64,000 bases of DNA from DATBAT01 sp963824805 (GTDB taxonomy: Bacteria; Acidobacteriota; Terriglobia; Terriglobales; Acidobacteriaceae): the NCBI GenBank assembly GCA_963824805.1, contig CAWGQZ010000016.1, positions 15,670 to 79,669 of the forward strand. Reading direction: 5' to 3'. Under the pieces are notes generated by a model. It saw only the letters and a list, made by a program, of their open reading frames with translations. It was not told the DNA's origin and did not search any database. The position numbers were made by a program, and so were the translations under genes. Positions 37,193 to 47,042 of the stretch are shown here, piece by piece. How positions within the stretch are numbered: position 1 is the first letter of the stretch; the number at the start of each line of letters is the position of its first letter.

Positions 37193-38677
37193 CTAGGGGT
37201 GAACGCTGACGGCGACGACGGAATAGGCCGGTACCGCCACGGTCGTGGAGTAGCCTCCCGAAATCGAACCCAGCGTTATTGATTTGGAAGTGATTTTTGG
37301 ATTCGACGCATTGAGCAAGTAGCTCGTACCCTTCGCCGAAGCAATGCCAGGATTTCTGGCTACCACCTGCACCGCTGAGTAGTTGGTTCCGGTTGGGTTG
37401 ATAACGACGATCGCATCCTTAGCCGTGGTAAAGAATGCGGTCGCCAGCAATCCCGAAGTAGTGTTGGCCGACGACACCGAGGTCGCCATGTAGGCTCCGG
37501 TTGAAAGGCCAAGATATGAGGGCGAAGCAATTAGATTGAATGCGTAGTACTGGGGATACGGGCTCAGGGTTGAGGCGTTGCAATCCATCGCCGAATTGTA
37601 GGTTCCAGTAATGCAGAAATACGGCGCCTGGCTACCGGCAAAATAGTACATCCTCGGCACAATGTTAGAGCCCGCATACATCGAATTCAGGAAATCGGCA
37701 ATGGCGACCGTATTCCACAATGGACCGTAGGTCGCATGGTTCCGGCAACAGTCTTTCATGAAGGCCCAGTTATTGTTGTACTCGGTTATGTAGATCGGGG
37801 TGTGGCCAGCATTGGGCTGCGAACCGGCGCGCACTAAGTTATAAATTTTCTTGTAGTAATAGAGCTCGCCCTTGGTAGCCGATTGTGTAACCGAATAGAG
37901 CGTATTCCAGGTCATCCCCTGCTGAATATCAGTCTGCCCCGTCAGATACATGTGGAAGCTGACGAAGTCCACATAAGGTGCGGTGCCGGAATTCGAAAGC
38001 AAAGCCGGAATCCACTTCGGGGCGAGATTGAGGATGGAAATTGTGGGGCCGCCAATCCGGATGGTGGCACCGTCCCGCGACGCCTGCCCCTTCATCGCCG
38101 AAGCCGCTGCAGCATAGAGTGCAAGGTATTTCGACAAGCGCAAATCGTCAGTGTTTCCTGAAACGCAAAATGACGATTGGATTTCCGGCTCATTCCAGAT
38201 CTCGTAGTCAATGACCCACCCGGGATAAACCTTGTCGAAGTGAGCAACGTAGGAAGCTGCTAGCTGGGCCCACTTGTTCACGTCCGTCGGGGCCGCCCAT
38301 TGGGGGTCACCACTGCCACACGGATTGGGACTCGCCCGCAGCCATGAGGGCGTTCCACTCATCACGATAAGTGGGTGCATGCCCGAAGGAGCGATCATCT
38401 TCATATACCAATCGATCGAAGACCAGTTGGCGGTGGTAGTCGCATAGATCTGCGCGATATTCGCCATCTTGCGAGTTTGCGTTAATCCTGCCTGCTTGAT
38501 TTGGGAAATCGAATTGGTGTTCTGCAAGCTTGCCAGGTTAATTCCAAGAGAATTTGCAAACACTCTCTTGGACGAGTAATTCCGGTTACCGAAGTCGGCA
38601 GTAACTGTCTGAGCCGAGGCCAATGAAACGAAGCACGCCAACAAAACCAAACACCTTGAAGCAGGGGAAAACCGCAT
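37193..38677 (-). CDS. Secreted GH39-like glycoside hydrolase A
   Basis: The 494-residue protein has a signal peptide (RCLVLLACFVSLASA, cleaved near SAQT) and a TIM-barrel-type core with clan GH-A catalytic features. The acid/base glutamate is in DYEIWNEPE (Glu163) and the likely nucleophile is in YITEYNNNW (Glu299). The C-terminal 100 residues (DAIVVINPTGTNYSAVQVV, ending AVPAYSVVAVSVHP) look like the beta-sandwich that follows many GH39, GH51 and GH30 barrels. It resembles GH39-like enzymes acting on xylosides or other exopolysaccharide linkages, but substrate specificity is not predictable. It is a close paralogue of the larger protein at 39135-41635, and both share the unusual CCRN motif (KDCCRNHATYGPLWN). 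Confidence 0.82.
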   Translation of the reverse strand: MRFSPASRCLVLLACFVSLASAQTVTADFGNRNYSSKRVFANSLGINLASLQNTNSISQIKQAGLTQTRKMANIAQIYATTTANWSSIDWYMKMIAPSGMHPLIVMSGTPSWLRASPNPCGSGDPQWAAPTDVNKWAQLAASYVAHFDKVYPGWVIDYEIWNEPEIQSSFCVSGNTDDLRLSKYLALYAAAASAMKGQASRDGATIRIGGPTISILNLAPKWIPALLSNSGTAPYVDFVSFHMYLTGQTDIQQGMTWNTLYSVTQSATKGELYYYKKIYNLVRAGSQPNAGHTPIYITEYNNNWAFMKDCCRNHATYGPLWNTVAIADFLNSMYAGSNIVPRMYYFAGSQAPYFCITGTYNSAMDCNASTLSPYPQYYAFNLIASPSYLGLSTGAYMATSVSSANTTSGLLATAFFTTAKDAIVVINPTGTNYSAVQVVARNPGIASAKGTSYLLNASNPKITSKSITLGSISGGYSTTVAVPAYSVVAVSVHP

Positions 38678-39134
38678 TTTTCAAAACCTCACTTTGAATA
38701 ACAACAATGCAGACGAAGTGTTTCCGTCCCCGCATGTGGAACAGGCAGAGATGTAGCAACCACGTTGCAACAGCTGTTTTTAATTCGCTGCCAAGAACTG
38801 GGGTGGTCGTGAATTGACAATTGGATCTTCGCCTTTCCGGCGAAAAATCCAGGATTGGAGCGAGACTCCGTTTCGCTGACGAAGTCGATTCAAGACGAAG
38901 TGAGGAGAATTGTTGGCATTATGAAACCGTTTGCATCTACACGCAATCGGGTAGAACACTTAAGAACAAGTTCGTAGCATTACCGAAGTTTTATCCGGAT
39001 ATCCCCCGAGCATATCAAGAAATAAAGAAATACTAAAGAAATAAAGAGGGCCAAACTTCTCGGGCCCTCTTTCCGCTTCACGTCGGTTAGAGTGAACTCT
39101 CGTTGGTGTTGTTCACTCGTCTTTGCTAAGCGCT
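38678..39134. other. Intergenic region between two GH39-like genes
   Basis: These 457 bases lie between two minus-strand GH39-like genes. The right end holds the terminator hairpin at 39043-39072 for the larger gene. A 71-codon plus-strand frame at 38821-39036 has no recognisable family or ribosome binding site, and I do not call it. The promoter of the smaller GH39-like gene should lie at the left end. Confidence 0.5.
39043..39072 (-). terminator. Intrinsic terminator of the larger GH39-like gene
   Basis: AAAGAGGGCC at 39043-39052 pairs perfectly over ten bases with GGCCCTCTTT at 39063-39072. Read on the minus strand the hairpin is followed by a T-rich stretch (complement of AAGAAATAAAGAAAT). 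It lies about 63 bases after the stop at 39135. Confidence 0.7.
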
Positions 39135-41635
39135 TTAGTGAATTTGCAGGCTGGCATCGTCAAACCTCAGCGGTTGTAGCCGTCGTACTTTGGTATACCT
39201 CGGCATAAAACCTGACGAAAGCCTTACCCGCAGGGACAACGAACGAGCGCTGCTGGTGGGTCCAAACGCCTTTTGTCGCCTGTGCCGGAACGGCAGTCAC
39301 ATAGACTGGCTGCTTCTTGCTGGCGTCAGTCAACTCGATGGACCAGCGTCCCATGCCATCTCCAGTAGCGCCGTAAGCCCAGCCGCCAAACGTGATTGTC
39401 TGTCCGGCCGTCACGGGGAAATACACTGCGTTGTCCATGGCGTCCACCGCAAATATTTCAGGATGCGTTGTGGCAGAAGCCTTGAGCTCAATGTACCTGC
39501 TGCCGGAATGCGCGCTGCCAGCCAGGGCCGGGGCTGTACCATCCGACGCACTGCGGAACGCCCACCCAGCCGCACCGGACTCGAATCCGGAGTTCTGGAT
39601 GGATTCCACTCGCGCTATTTGCGTCGCTTGTGAAGTTCCGCCCGAGCTATTGCTTACGGTCAGTTTCACCGTAAAGTTGCCAGCAGCATTGTAAGTGTGA
39701 GTCGTCTTGGTGGAGGCGGCTACGGTGACTCCGTCCCCGAACGCAATGTTGCGCGAGCGTGATCGTCCCGGAACTCTGCGAGGAATCTGCGGATATTTGC
39801 AAGGGTGCCGTGCCGAGAGCCGGCAGCAAGGTAAGTCCCGCTTTCGGAGCCGCTGCTGTGGCTGCGGACACAGTCACCGTCTTCGTTGTAGTTGAGGTCA
39901 ATCCTGCACTGTCGGTTAAGGTCAATTTCACCAGAAACGTGCCGGCCGAAGTGTACGAGTGCGTTGCCGCCACCGCGTTCGACGCAGAGCCATCCCCGAA
40001 AGAGATAGACCGGGAAACGATGTTCCCTGACCCTGCAGCGGAACTGGCAGAGGAATCAGCCGATACTTGTAACGGTGCAGTACCGGATTGCGGTGTCACC
40101 GACAGCAAGGCGTTTGGCGATGCCGCGGGTGTAGATCCAGTAATTGCGAGCGCTACAACGGAATAGGCCGGAACATCGAAAGTGGCTGTGGCTCCTGCAC
40201 TCCCATTGGAGAGAACCAAAGACCGCGTGTTGATCTGCCCATGCGCGGAGTCCAGAAGGTGCAAACTACCCTGCAATGTTCCATACCCACTATTCTTCGC
40301 TACGGTTGTGACCTGGGTATAGTTGGTGCCCGTCGGATTGATGATCACAATGGCGTCGCTCTTCGCGGTGTAAAACGCAGTCGCCATCAATCCCGATTGT
40401 GTCGTTGCAGGGCTTACTGAAGCAGCCATGCGGCCACCTTCTTCCAGACCCAGATAACTGCTGCTGGCCAACAACTGGTAGGCGTAGTACTGCGGGTAGG
40501 GTTCCATGGACGAAGCGTTGCAGTCCATGGCCGAATTCCACGTTCCGAACATGCAGAACGGAGGCATGGTGCCCGCAAAGTAGTACATCCGCCCTGGAAC
40601 ATTGGAGCCCGTGTAGGCCGAATTCAGCAAATCAGCGACTGTAGCCGCATTCCATAACGGGGCGTAAACCGGACTGTTCCGGCAGCAATCGCGACTGAAA
40701 GACCAGTTGGTATTGAACTCAGTCAAGTAGACAGGTGTGGTGGCGGCGTTGGGCTGCAATCCCTTCTTAACCAATGCGGAGATCTGCGAGTAATCGAAGG
40801 GCAGTCCGTTGGTGAGCGATTGATGCCGCGTATAGAGCGAGCTCCAAGTCATGCCGGCGCTGATCTCGCTGGCGCCGGTGGGATAGTAGTGGAAACTGAT
40901 GAAATCGACATTGGGAGCGGTCTGCGGGTTAGAAACCAGCGCTCCAACCCATTCGGGGACAAGCGACATACGCGAGATCGTCGGCCCTCCGATGCGGATG
41001 GTCACCCCATCCTGCTGGGCGGCGGCGCGCATTGCATTGGCCGCGGCCGCATACAAGGAAAGGTAGGTGCGCAGCCGGATAGCATCTGTGTCACCTACCA
41101 CGCAAAAAGACGTCTGCAGTTCCGGTTCGTTCCAAATTTCGTAATCGGCGACCAGTCCGGGGTACATCTGATCGAGGTGGGTTACATACGATGCTGCGAT
41201 GGTTGCCCATTGGCTCACATTCGTAGGCGCCGCCAGTTGCGGCGAGTTCTTATTGGCGCATGGCGTAGGCGACGGTTGTAACCACGGAGGACTGTCTGTC
41301 AGCACAATGATCGGGTGGACATTGGCCGCACGGGCTTGGTCCATAGACCAGTCCAACTGGCTCCAATTCGGGGTCCGGGTGGCATAAACAAACGAAATAT
41401 TGCCGATTCTACGTCCCTGAGTAATGCCTGCTTGCGTTAATTGGGCAACTGTACTGGCATTTTTGAACGACGCCAGATTGGTTCCAAACATGGAAGCTGG
41501 AATGCGAGCAGTATTATTCGCGCGGTTGGCGAAGTCGGCTGTCACGGTGGCGGTTTGGGCTTTGAGTTGCGGCGAGGGGATGGTCGAAAGGATTAGGGTC
41601 AGTACGACGCAATACAGAATGGACTTTAAATGCAT
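39135..41635 (-). CDS. Secreted GH39-like hydrolase B with PKD domains and CBM-like C-terminus, two frameshifts
   Basis: The signal peptide (LYCVVLTLILSTIPSPQLKAQ) is followed by a GH39-like barrel closely similar to the neighbouring paralogue, with DYEIWNEPE and YLTEFNTNW as the acid/base and nucleophile motifs and the same CCRN motif. After about residue 480 come two PKD domains (SVTPQSGTAPLQVSADSS and LLPALGTAPLQISADSS). A frameshift near 39740-39755 breaks the second PKD. The next frame then reads TVSNSSGGTSQATQIARVES and a CBM-like module (NSGFESGAAGWAF, then TFGGWAYGATGDGMGRWSIEL), until a second frameshift near 39160 restores RFDDASLQIH and the stop at 39135. The joined protein is about 833 residues. 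The C-terminal module is the same type as in the giant protein at 29.6-32.1 kb. Secreted polysaccharide hydrolase, substrate unknown. Confidence 0.82.
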
Positions 41636-41874
41636 AGGTTTGGCCGGGGAATACTGCGGTTTATGTAGCTTTTAATCACAGGCAAATTTTCCCATCACGA
41701 GGGCAGAGAGTTCCAGATAACGAAGGCTGCTTGGGAACGTTGTTCCAGAAGCCCCCGCTTTGGTCCTGATTACCTGTCTACGTATTGCACCTTAGTGACG
41801 TTTGCCAAAGCCTGCAGAGCATGATTTATCAACGAGTTGAGCCAATAACATCATTCGCCACATGATTCATCCTT

Positions 41875-43450
41875 ATGACCTTCCCCGTTGACAACCCTGC
41901 CTTGCATTGCGAAGTGATCGGCGACTTCCAAAGACTGCAAGAATTAGAGATTTATTGGGATCGATTTTGGAAAGCCGACGCAAATGCGGAAGTATTCCAG
42001 CACTTCGCGTGGAATCGCGCGTGGTGGCGCGCCTATGGCGACAAGCTAGAACTTCGTTGCGTTGTGGTCTGGCGGGACGAAACTCCAATCGGCTTCCTGC
42101 CGATGGTAAAAAAGGCCTCAGGGTTATCCTGTATGGGTTCCCCTGATGCTGACTACTTCGACCTGATTTGCGAAAGGGCAGACGCTTCAACCGTTTTTGC
42201 AGCGGCTATTGCCGAGTTGCTTAAATCGAGCGATTGGAAGGAATGCATATTCGAGCATCTTTCCTGCGATTCACGGATCGTGGCGGCCCAGGGTGTCTTG
42301 CCGCGAAATTTATGCCGCCATGTGCGACTGACCTCAGCCCCGGCATTCCGCGACTATCCTGTTAAATCAGCCCGCTCTCTTAAAGGGATTAGCTGAGAAG
42401 AAGCACCTGCGACGGCACGAAACCAAACTCGCAAAAAGCGGCCCTCTGAATTTTCGCGTGATAGAAAACGAACCGGAAATTCTGAATCACTTATCCGGTT
42501 TCTTTCGCGATCAGATCCGGCGAAGAGCTTTGTTGGGCGAGACTAGCAATTGTTTGAGATCTGACTTCGCTGCCCTGCTCGAAGGCTTGGTTCGCGAGAT
42601 CGCTCCTCTGGGGCAATTGCGGTTCTGTGTACTTGAGCAGGGAGGTCGGCCGGTAGCCTACCATTTTGGATTTTTAACCAATGGTAAATTCCTGATGTAC
42701 CAGCAAACCTTCGATGTGGACGCGTGGGATTCTTCTCCTGGCGAGGTCTTGCTGCGGTACCTCTTTCTTTTCGCCGACAAGAATGTGAGCCGCGAATTCG
42801 ACTTCTCGGTTGGCTACGAATTCTTCAAGAACCGCTTTGCAAATCATCACAAAGAAAATTTCGTGCTGTACCTCGCCCCTCTGGGCCTCGCGGGACGTGT
42901 GAAAAGCATGGCCCGGTCCGCTGAGTCACGATTCGCGCCTGCCCTGTTGAAAATGAAGAATTTTTCCAGAACCACTCCCAGCGTCCTTCGAGTTATTAAG
43001 GTTGCGCGGCAATGGAAGGCAGGTTTGCGCCCGAGCGAGACCGGGAAGGGCTGGCGCGAACAATCGCCATCAGAATTGCACAATCGAATCCGACCTAAGC
43101 CATCTCCCATCGTTGGTGACACCACCAAAATTCTGGCTGCCCGGCTCAGCGACCTTGCCGATGTCAGCGTTGAAGCGCCGCTGTTCCACGTCCCAGGACG
43201 ACTGACCACCTACAGACAGCGGCTGGCAAAGGGGGATGTCCCCTATATCGTCAGACTCGATAATCAACCAACCCTCATTGCCTGGACCTCAGCCGAGAAC
43301 AATGACTCGGCCACAAAAGGATCCAGCAAATTGGGCGCAAGGTGGATTTACGAGTGTCTGGTTCGGGGAGACGCTGACGATGTGACTGCCGCTTTTGAGG
43401 GACTACAGTCACTGCGGGCCCAACCAGCGGAGATGGAAATAACAGCATAG
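41875..43450 (+). CDS. FemAB/CelD-like GNAT acyltransferase, one frameshift
   Basis: The N-terminal part (FQHFAWNRAWWRAYGDKLELRCVVVWRDETPIGFLPM) is the typical start of CelD/BcsL-like GNAT proteins. The C-terminal part has the second acyltransferase half: LRFCVLEQGGRPVAYHFGFLTNGKFLMYQQTFD, then SPGEVLLRYLFLFA and FDFSVGYEFFKNRFA. The frame breaks near 42385 in an AAAGGG run; removing one base gives SLKGLAEKKHLRRHETKL. The joined protein is about 524 residues, longer than usual. An extra C-terminal region of about 150 residues (from about RIRPKPSPIVGDTTKILAAR) looks like an additional domain of unknown function. It is cytoplasmic or peripheral, and might acylate a sugar or lipid intermediate of the polymer. 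Acyl donor and acceptor are unknown. Confidence 0.75.
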
Positions 43451-43526
43451 ATCGCCGGTCGCCCCTAACTCCCTCAACTTAGATTCTTCATTTCATTCCA
43501 GTAACCCAAATTTCAGGAGATCGCTC

Positions 43527-44909
43527 ATGAAAATTTCTGTAATCGGCGCCGGCTATGTCGGCCTGGTAACCGGCGGATGCCTGGCCGCGCTGGGTCACAA
43601 GATTTGGTGCACCGACAACGACCCTCACAAGTTGGATGTCCTCGAATCAGGACAACTTCCGATTTACGAACCGGGTCTCGATGCCGTCATTCTTAAGGCA
43701 CAGGCCGAAGGACGATTCATAGTCACCAAAGATCCAGTGGAAGCGATAACAGCGGCCGAAGCGATCATGATATGCGTCGGCACTCCTCCCGGGCCGAACG
43801 GCGAAGCCGATCTAAGCGCTATTGAAAACGTTGCCTACACCATCGCTCGTCATGCCCAGTCTTCGAAACTCGTGATTGAGAAGAGCACGGTTCCCGCTCG
43901 CACCGGACAGGAACTGAAGCGGGCGCTTGCGGTTTACGGGAAAAAGCGTGGTTTGGCATTCCGGGTCGCTTCCAATCCAGAGTTTCTGCGCGAAGGAACA
44001 GCACTTGTGGATTTCATGCATCCTGACCGAATTGTGGTGGGAGTCGAAGACGACGAAACCGAGCGTCAATTGCGTGAGATGTATCGGCCATTGCTGGAGC
44101 AACGGTTTGATTGCCCGGTCCATCCCTCGGGGTGCCCTTCGCTGCCGCCGCCGCACTGGATGGTTACAACCATCAGTGGCGGAGAATTGATCAAGCACGC
44201 ATCCAACTCTTTTCTCGCGCTAAAAATCTCTTACGCCAACATGGTTGCTGAATTGGCAGAGAAGTTAGGAGCCGACATCGATCAGGTAATGCGCGCGGTA
44301 GGTATGGATCCAAGGATCGGCAATAAGTTCCTGAACCCCGGTCTCGGCTTCGGTGGATTTTGCCTTCCCAAGGATGTTCAGGCATTCATTCATTCGCCGG
44401 GCAGCTTGGAGTCGACTTCTCCATGTTGAAAGAAGCTGAAAAAATCAACAAGCGCTGTATAAGCCGGTTCATTGATAAGATTCGCCAAGCTCTCTGGATT
44501 CTCAAGGGAAAGCGAATTGCGGATACTGGGACTCGCCTTCAAACCAGAGACTGATGACATTCGATTTTCTACCTCACTTGATCTGGCGCTAAGGTTGGCG
44601 GAGGAAGGCGCGCACATCCAGGCTTACGATCCTGAGGCCATGACCAAGGCGCGGGTCGCTGCTCCACAACTCAACTTTTCAGATTCTGCCTATGAGGCTG
44701 TTCGCGATGCCGAGGCGGTCATTATCGCTACCGAATGGAAGGAATTCAGGGATTTGGATTGGACGCGGGTACACGATCTGATGGCCCGCCCCCTGGTTCT
44801 CGATGGACGGAATTGTCTTCCCTCCGCGGACATGGTTTCGCTAGGGTTTGATTACTATTCGGTGGCGGGTTCGCATTCTCAACCGGCCGCCGCCGTGGAA
44901 GTTGCCTGA
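43527..44909 (+). CDS. ugd: UDP-glucose 6-dehydrogenase, second copy, two compensating frameshifts
   Basis: The N-terminal GAGYVG motif (residues 7-12), NPEFLREGTALVDF, EKSTVPARTG and the catalytic GGFCLPKD cysteine are intact in the first frame. A missing base near 44395-44405 leads into FAGQLGVDFSMLKEAEKINKR. An extra base near 44525 leads back at GLAFKPETDDIRFSTS. The joined protein is about 460 residues, close to the first copy at 7482, with which it shares length and order of motifs, although the sequences differ widely. It makes UDP-glucuronate. AGGAG lies 10 bases before ATG 43527. A strong terminator follows at 44941. Confidence 0.88.
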
Positions 44910-44940
44910 CATTTCAACTAAAAGAGGTCGCAAGGAAAAG

Positions 44941-44965
44941 CGAGCCCGAAAGGGCTCGTTTTTTT
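44941..44965 (+). terminator. Rho-independent terminator after the second UDP-glucose dehydrogenase
   Basis: CGAGCCC pairs with GGGCTCG around a GAAA tetraloop and is followed by seven T residues. It lies 32 bases after the stop codon at 44909. This is a textbook intrinsic terminator and marks the end of the polysaccharide region. Confidence 0.9.
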
Positions 44966-44993
44966 CTCAAGAAGCAGCAAAAAAAGTTCCCGG

Positions 44994-45923
44994 CTACTTC
45001 CCTGCCGGCGGACGCGTTTGAGATGGCAACTTATTGAAGTCCCGCATATAGACACGCAGTCCGAAGTCATTGGTGGTTTTGGAATAGCCGGCAGTGAGTT
45101 GCTCTTTATAGCGCTGAAAATAAAAATCGAATGGGTCTCTGGCGTCCATGTCGATCAATACCAGATCGGTATCCGCCATCGTAAGCTTTCCGAAACCAAG
45201 CGACCCTCCGCCGCGGTAGGACATGTAGTTCCCTTTCATCGCGGGCTTAACGTTATCGGGGGCACCTATGGTCTCAACGATGTTGTCACCCTGCACGCTG
45301 ACGCTGGAAATCTTTCCTTGAATATGCGGTGGAGGCAAAACTTTCTCGGTGTTCAGGATCAGGTCATTGCCATCCGACCGTATTCCATGGATTTTTTTCG
45401 TGTTGATCAGGTCCGCCATTTCCAGTCCCAGCAAATCCATCATGCCTTTGACCGGCAGATGCGCGACTTTTACCTTTTCGGTGTGCAGAATAATCTCCCC
45501 GTCGGGCGTCAGACTCAGGGTTGTCGTCGCCTCGAAAGGAAATGTTCCTTTTTTCCCTTTCACGATCAAGGCATTTCCTTTGGCTTGAATGCTGATGCCT
45601 TTGATGGGTGCATCCTTGCGGGAAAGAACGTAATCGTTCAATACATGCGCCATGGAGTCGACGGTCACGAAAACCTGAGCCGAGGTCACGTGTATTTCGA
45701 AGGACTGGGTGTCATCGAATACCGGCACGCGGCCCGCTTCGGTCGGCACCAGTGTCCCTTGCAGCATCTGAATCTGGATCGCGATTCGGTCGGTGTAATG
45801 ATAGGAAACGTTTCGCATCTCGGTGCGAATTTCCGTACCGGGCGAGGTTTGGGCGCGGACAGAGGAAGCAGCAAATAGAAGAAATGCCACCACCACGGCA
45901 CATTTCTCAACAAGGAGGACCAT
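44994..45923 (-). CDS. Secreted protein of unknown function
   Basis: The 309-residue protein starts with a signal peptide (CAVVVAFLLFAASSVRAQ). The mature part has repeated strand-like segments (SFEIHVTSAQVFVTVDSMAHVL, then KGISIQAKGNALIVKGKKG and LSLTPDGEIILHTEKVKV), which suggests a beta-rich lipid- or ligand-binding fold, perhaps like LolA/LmeA-type proteins, but no family is certain. The C-terminus has FGKLTMADTDLVLIDMDARDPFDFYFQRY. It is divergent from nothing nearby: the cytochrome gene upstream is on the same strand, 58 bases away. It could be periplasmic or outer-membrane associated. Confidence 0.7.
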   Translation of the reverse strand: MVLLVEKCAVVVAFLLFAASSVRAQTSPGTEIRTEMRNVSYHYTDRIAIQIQMLQGTLVPTEAGRVPVFDDTQSFEIHVTSAQVFVTVDSMAHVLNDYVLSRKDAPIKGISIQAKGNALIVKGKKGTFPFEATTTLSLTPDGEIILHTEKVKVAHLPVKGMMDLLGLEMADLINTKKIHGIRSDGNDLILNTEKVLPPPHIQGKISSVSVQGDNIVETIGAPDNVKPAMKGNYMSYRGGGSLGFGKLTMADTDLVLIDMDARDPFDFYFQRYKEQLTAGYSKTTNDFGLRVYMRDFNKLPSQTRPPAGK

Positions 45924-45981
45924 TGATCCTTGGATGCTAACGACGTGCCGTACGGCGGCTCATTGGAATTTAAGCTTAGGG

Positions 45982-46992
45982 TCAGTTCAGATTGCCGCCG
46001 CCATGTTTTCCTTGGCAGAGCTTACAGTCGGTGGGTGGGAGGCTGTTGTCGACCCGGTGTTTCACCGGTGGCAGGCTTTTTAGGTACGCAAACATCGCCT
46101 TCAGTTCGTCCTCGGGAATATTCTTGAACTCGCCGTAAGGCATGATCTGGTTCAGTTCCCGTGCTTTGACGTATCCAGTGTGCATGGCCTGAATGAATAA
46201 CGCTTCATCGTAGTAACCGATTCCGGAAGCGTCAGGGGTCAGGTTCGCGCTCGCAACATTGCCCCACGGGCCTTCGAGATGGAAGCCTCCCGCAAACGCC
46301 ATTGACTTCGGCCGTTCATGTCCGACGACTGGCGTGTGGCAGCCATCACAGGCCGCAGTCGTCACTGCATATTCGCCCCATTTCACCGGATTCTTGCGAT
46401 CAGGGTCGGGAACGGGCTCTGTAAGTGGCTCGGGTACATTACGAATCAGGTATTTGACGGGAAAATTCAGTTCGGTTCGAGGCAGTGGATTGCGCACCGC
46501 CGGCAAACTCCGCAGATAAACGATTATGGCCGCCAGGTCCTCGTCCGACATGTGGCGATACTGCTCATAAGGCATCATGGGAAAGAGGGCGCGTCCATCG
46601 TGGCCAATGCCTTCTCGAATAGCTCGGGCGAACTGATCATCAGTCCACGCGCCTCCTCCGGTTTCCGGATCAGGCGTAATATTCGGCGCCACAACTTTTC
46701 CCGGCAGGCCCGCGATGGGCATTTCCATCCCACTTCCCAGCCGATCCTCGGGCATCGGGGCACCGTGGATCGTCCAGTTATGTGGACTATGGCAGCCGAA
46801 GCAGCCTCGGGTCTCCGCAAGATATTTTCCCCGCTCCAGCCGGGCTGGAGTGGACTCAAATTTCCTGGAAGTAAGAGGACGGGCTTTCGGTCCGAAGAAA
46901 GGCCGCCACCCGATCGTGAAGTTGATCGCACCCAGAATCAGAACAACCAGAATGGCCAGCGCGTACAACAGAATTCTGCCGAATTTCTTCAT
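45982..46992 (-). CDS. Membrane-anchored diheme cytochrome c
   Basis: The 336-residue protein has an N-terminal membrane helix (residues 8-25, YALAILVVLILGAINF) and two haem-binding CxxCH motifs, at Cys64-His68 (GCFGCH) and Cys215-His219 (ACDGCH). These sit in two repeated domains: MPYEQYRHMSDEDLAAIIVYLRSLP in the first is matched by MPYGEFKNIPEDELKAMFAYLKSLP in the second. A third cysteine pair near the C-terminus (CKLCQGKHG) lacks the haem histidine at the right place. It probably carries electrons in the periplasm, like the cytochrome subunits of membrane-bound alcohol or sugar dehydrogenases. No dehydrogenase partner is encoded next to it. A ribosome binding site is not clear. Confidence 0.88.
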   Translation of the reverse strand: MKKFGRILLYALAILVVLILGAINFTIGWRPFFGPKARPLTSRKFESTPARLERGKYLAETRGCFGCHSPHNWTIHGAPMPEDRLGSGMEMPIAGLPGKVVAPNITPDPETGGGAWTDDQFARAIREGIGHDGRALFPMMPYEQYRHMSDEDLAAIIVYLRSLPAVRNPLPRTELNFPVKYLIRNVPEPLTEPVPDPDRKNPVKWGEYAVTTAACDGCHTPVVGHERPKSMAFAGGFHLEGPWGNVASANLTPDASGIGYYDEALFIQAMHTGYVKARELNQIMPYGEFKNIPEDELKAMFAYLKSLPPVKHRVDNSLPPTDCKLCQGKHGGGNLN

Positions 46993-47042
46993 CCATGCCT
47001 CTCAAAACTAGTGGCGGCTATTCAATAGCGCAATCGGCAAGG

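Noticed and set aside
38821..39036. A 71-codon plus-strand frame between the GH39-like genes
   Set aside because: There is no ribosome binding site, no recognised motif and no supporting neighbour.
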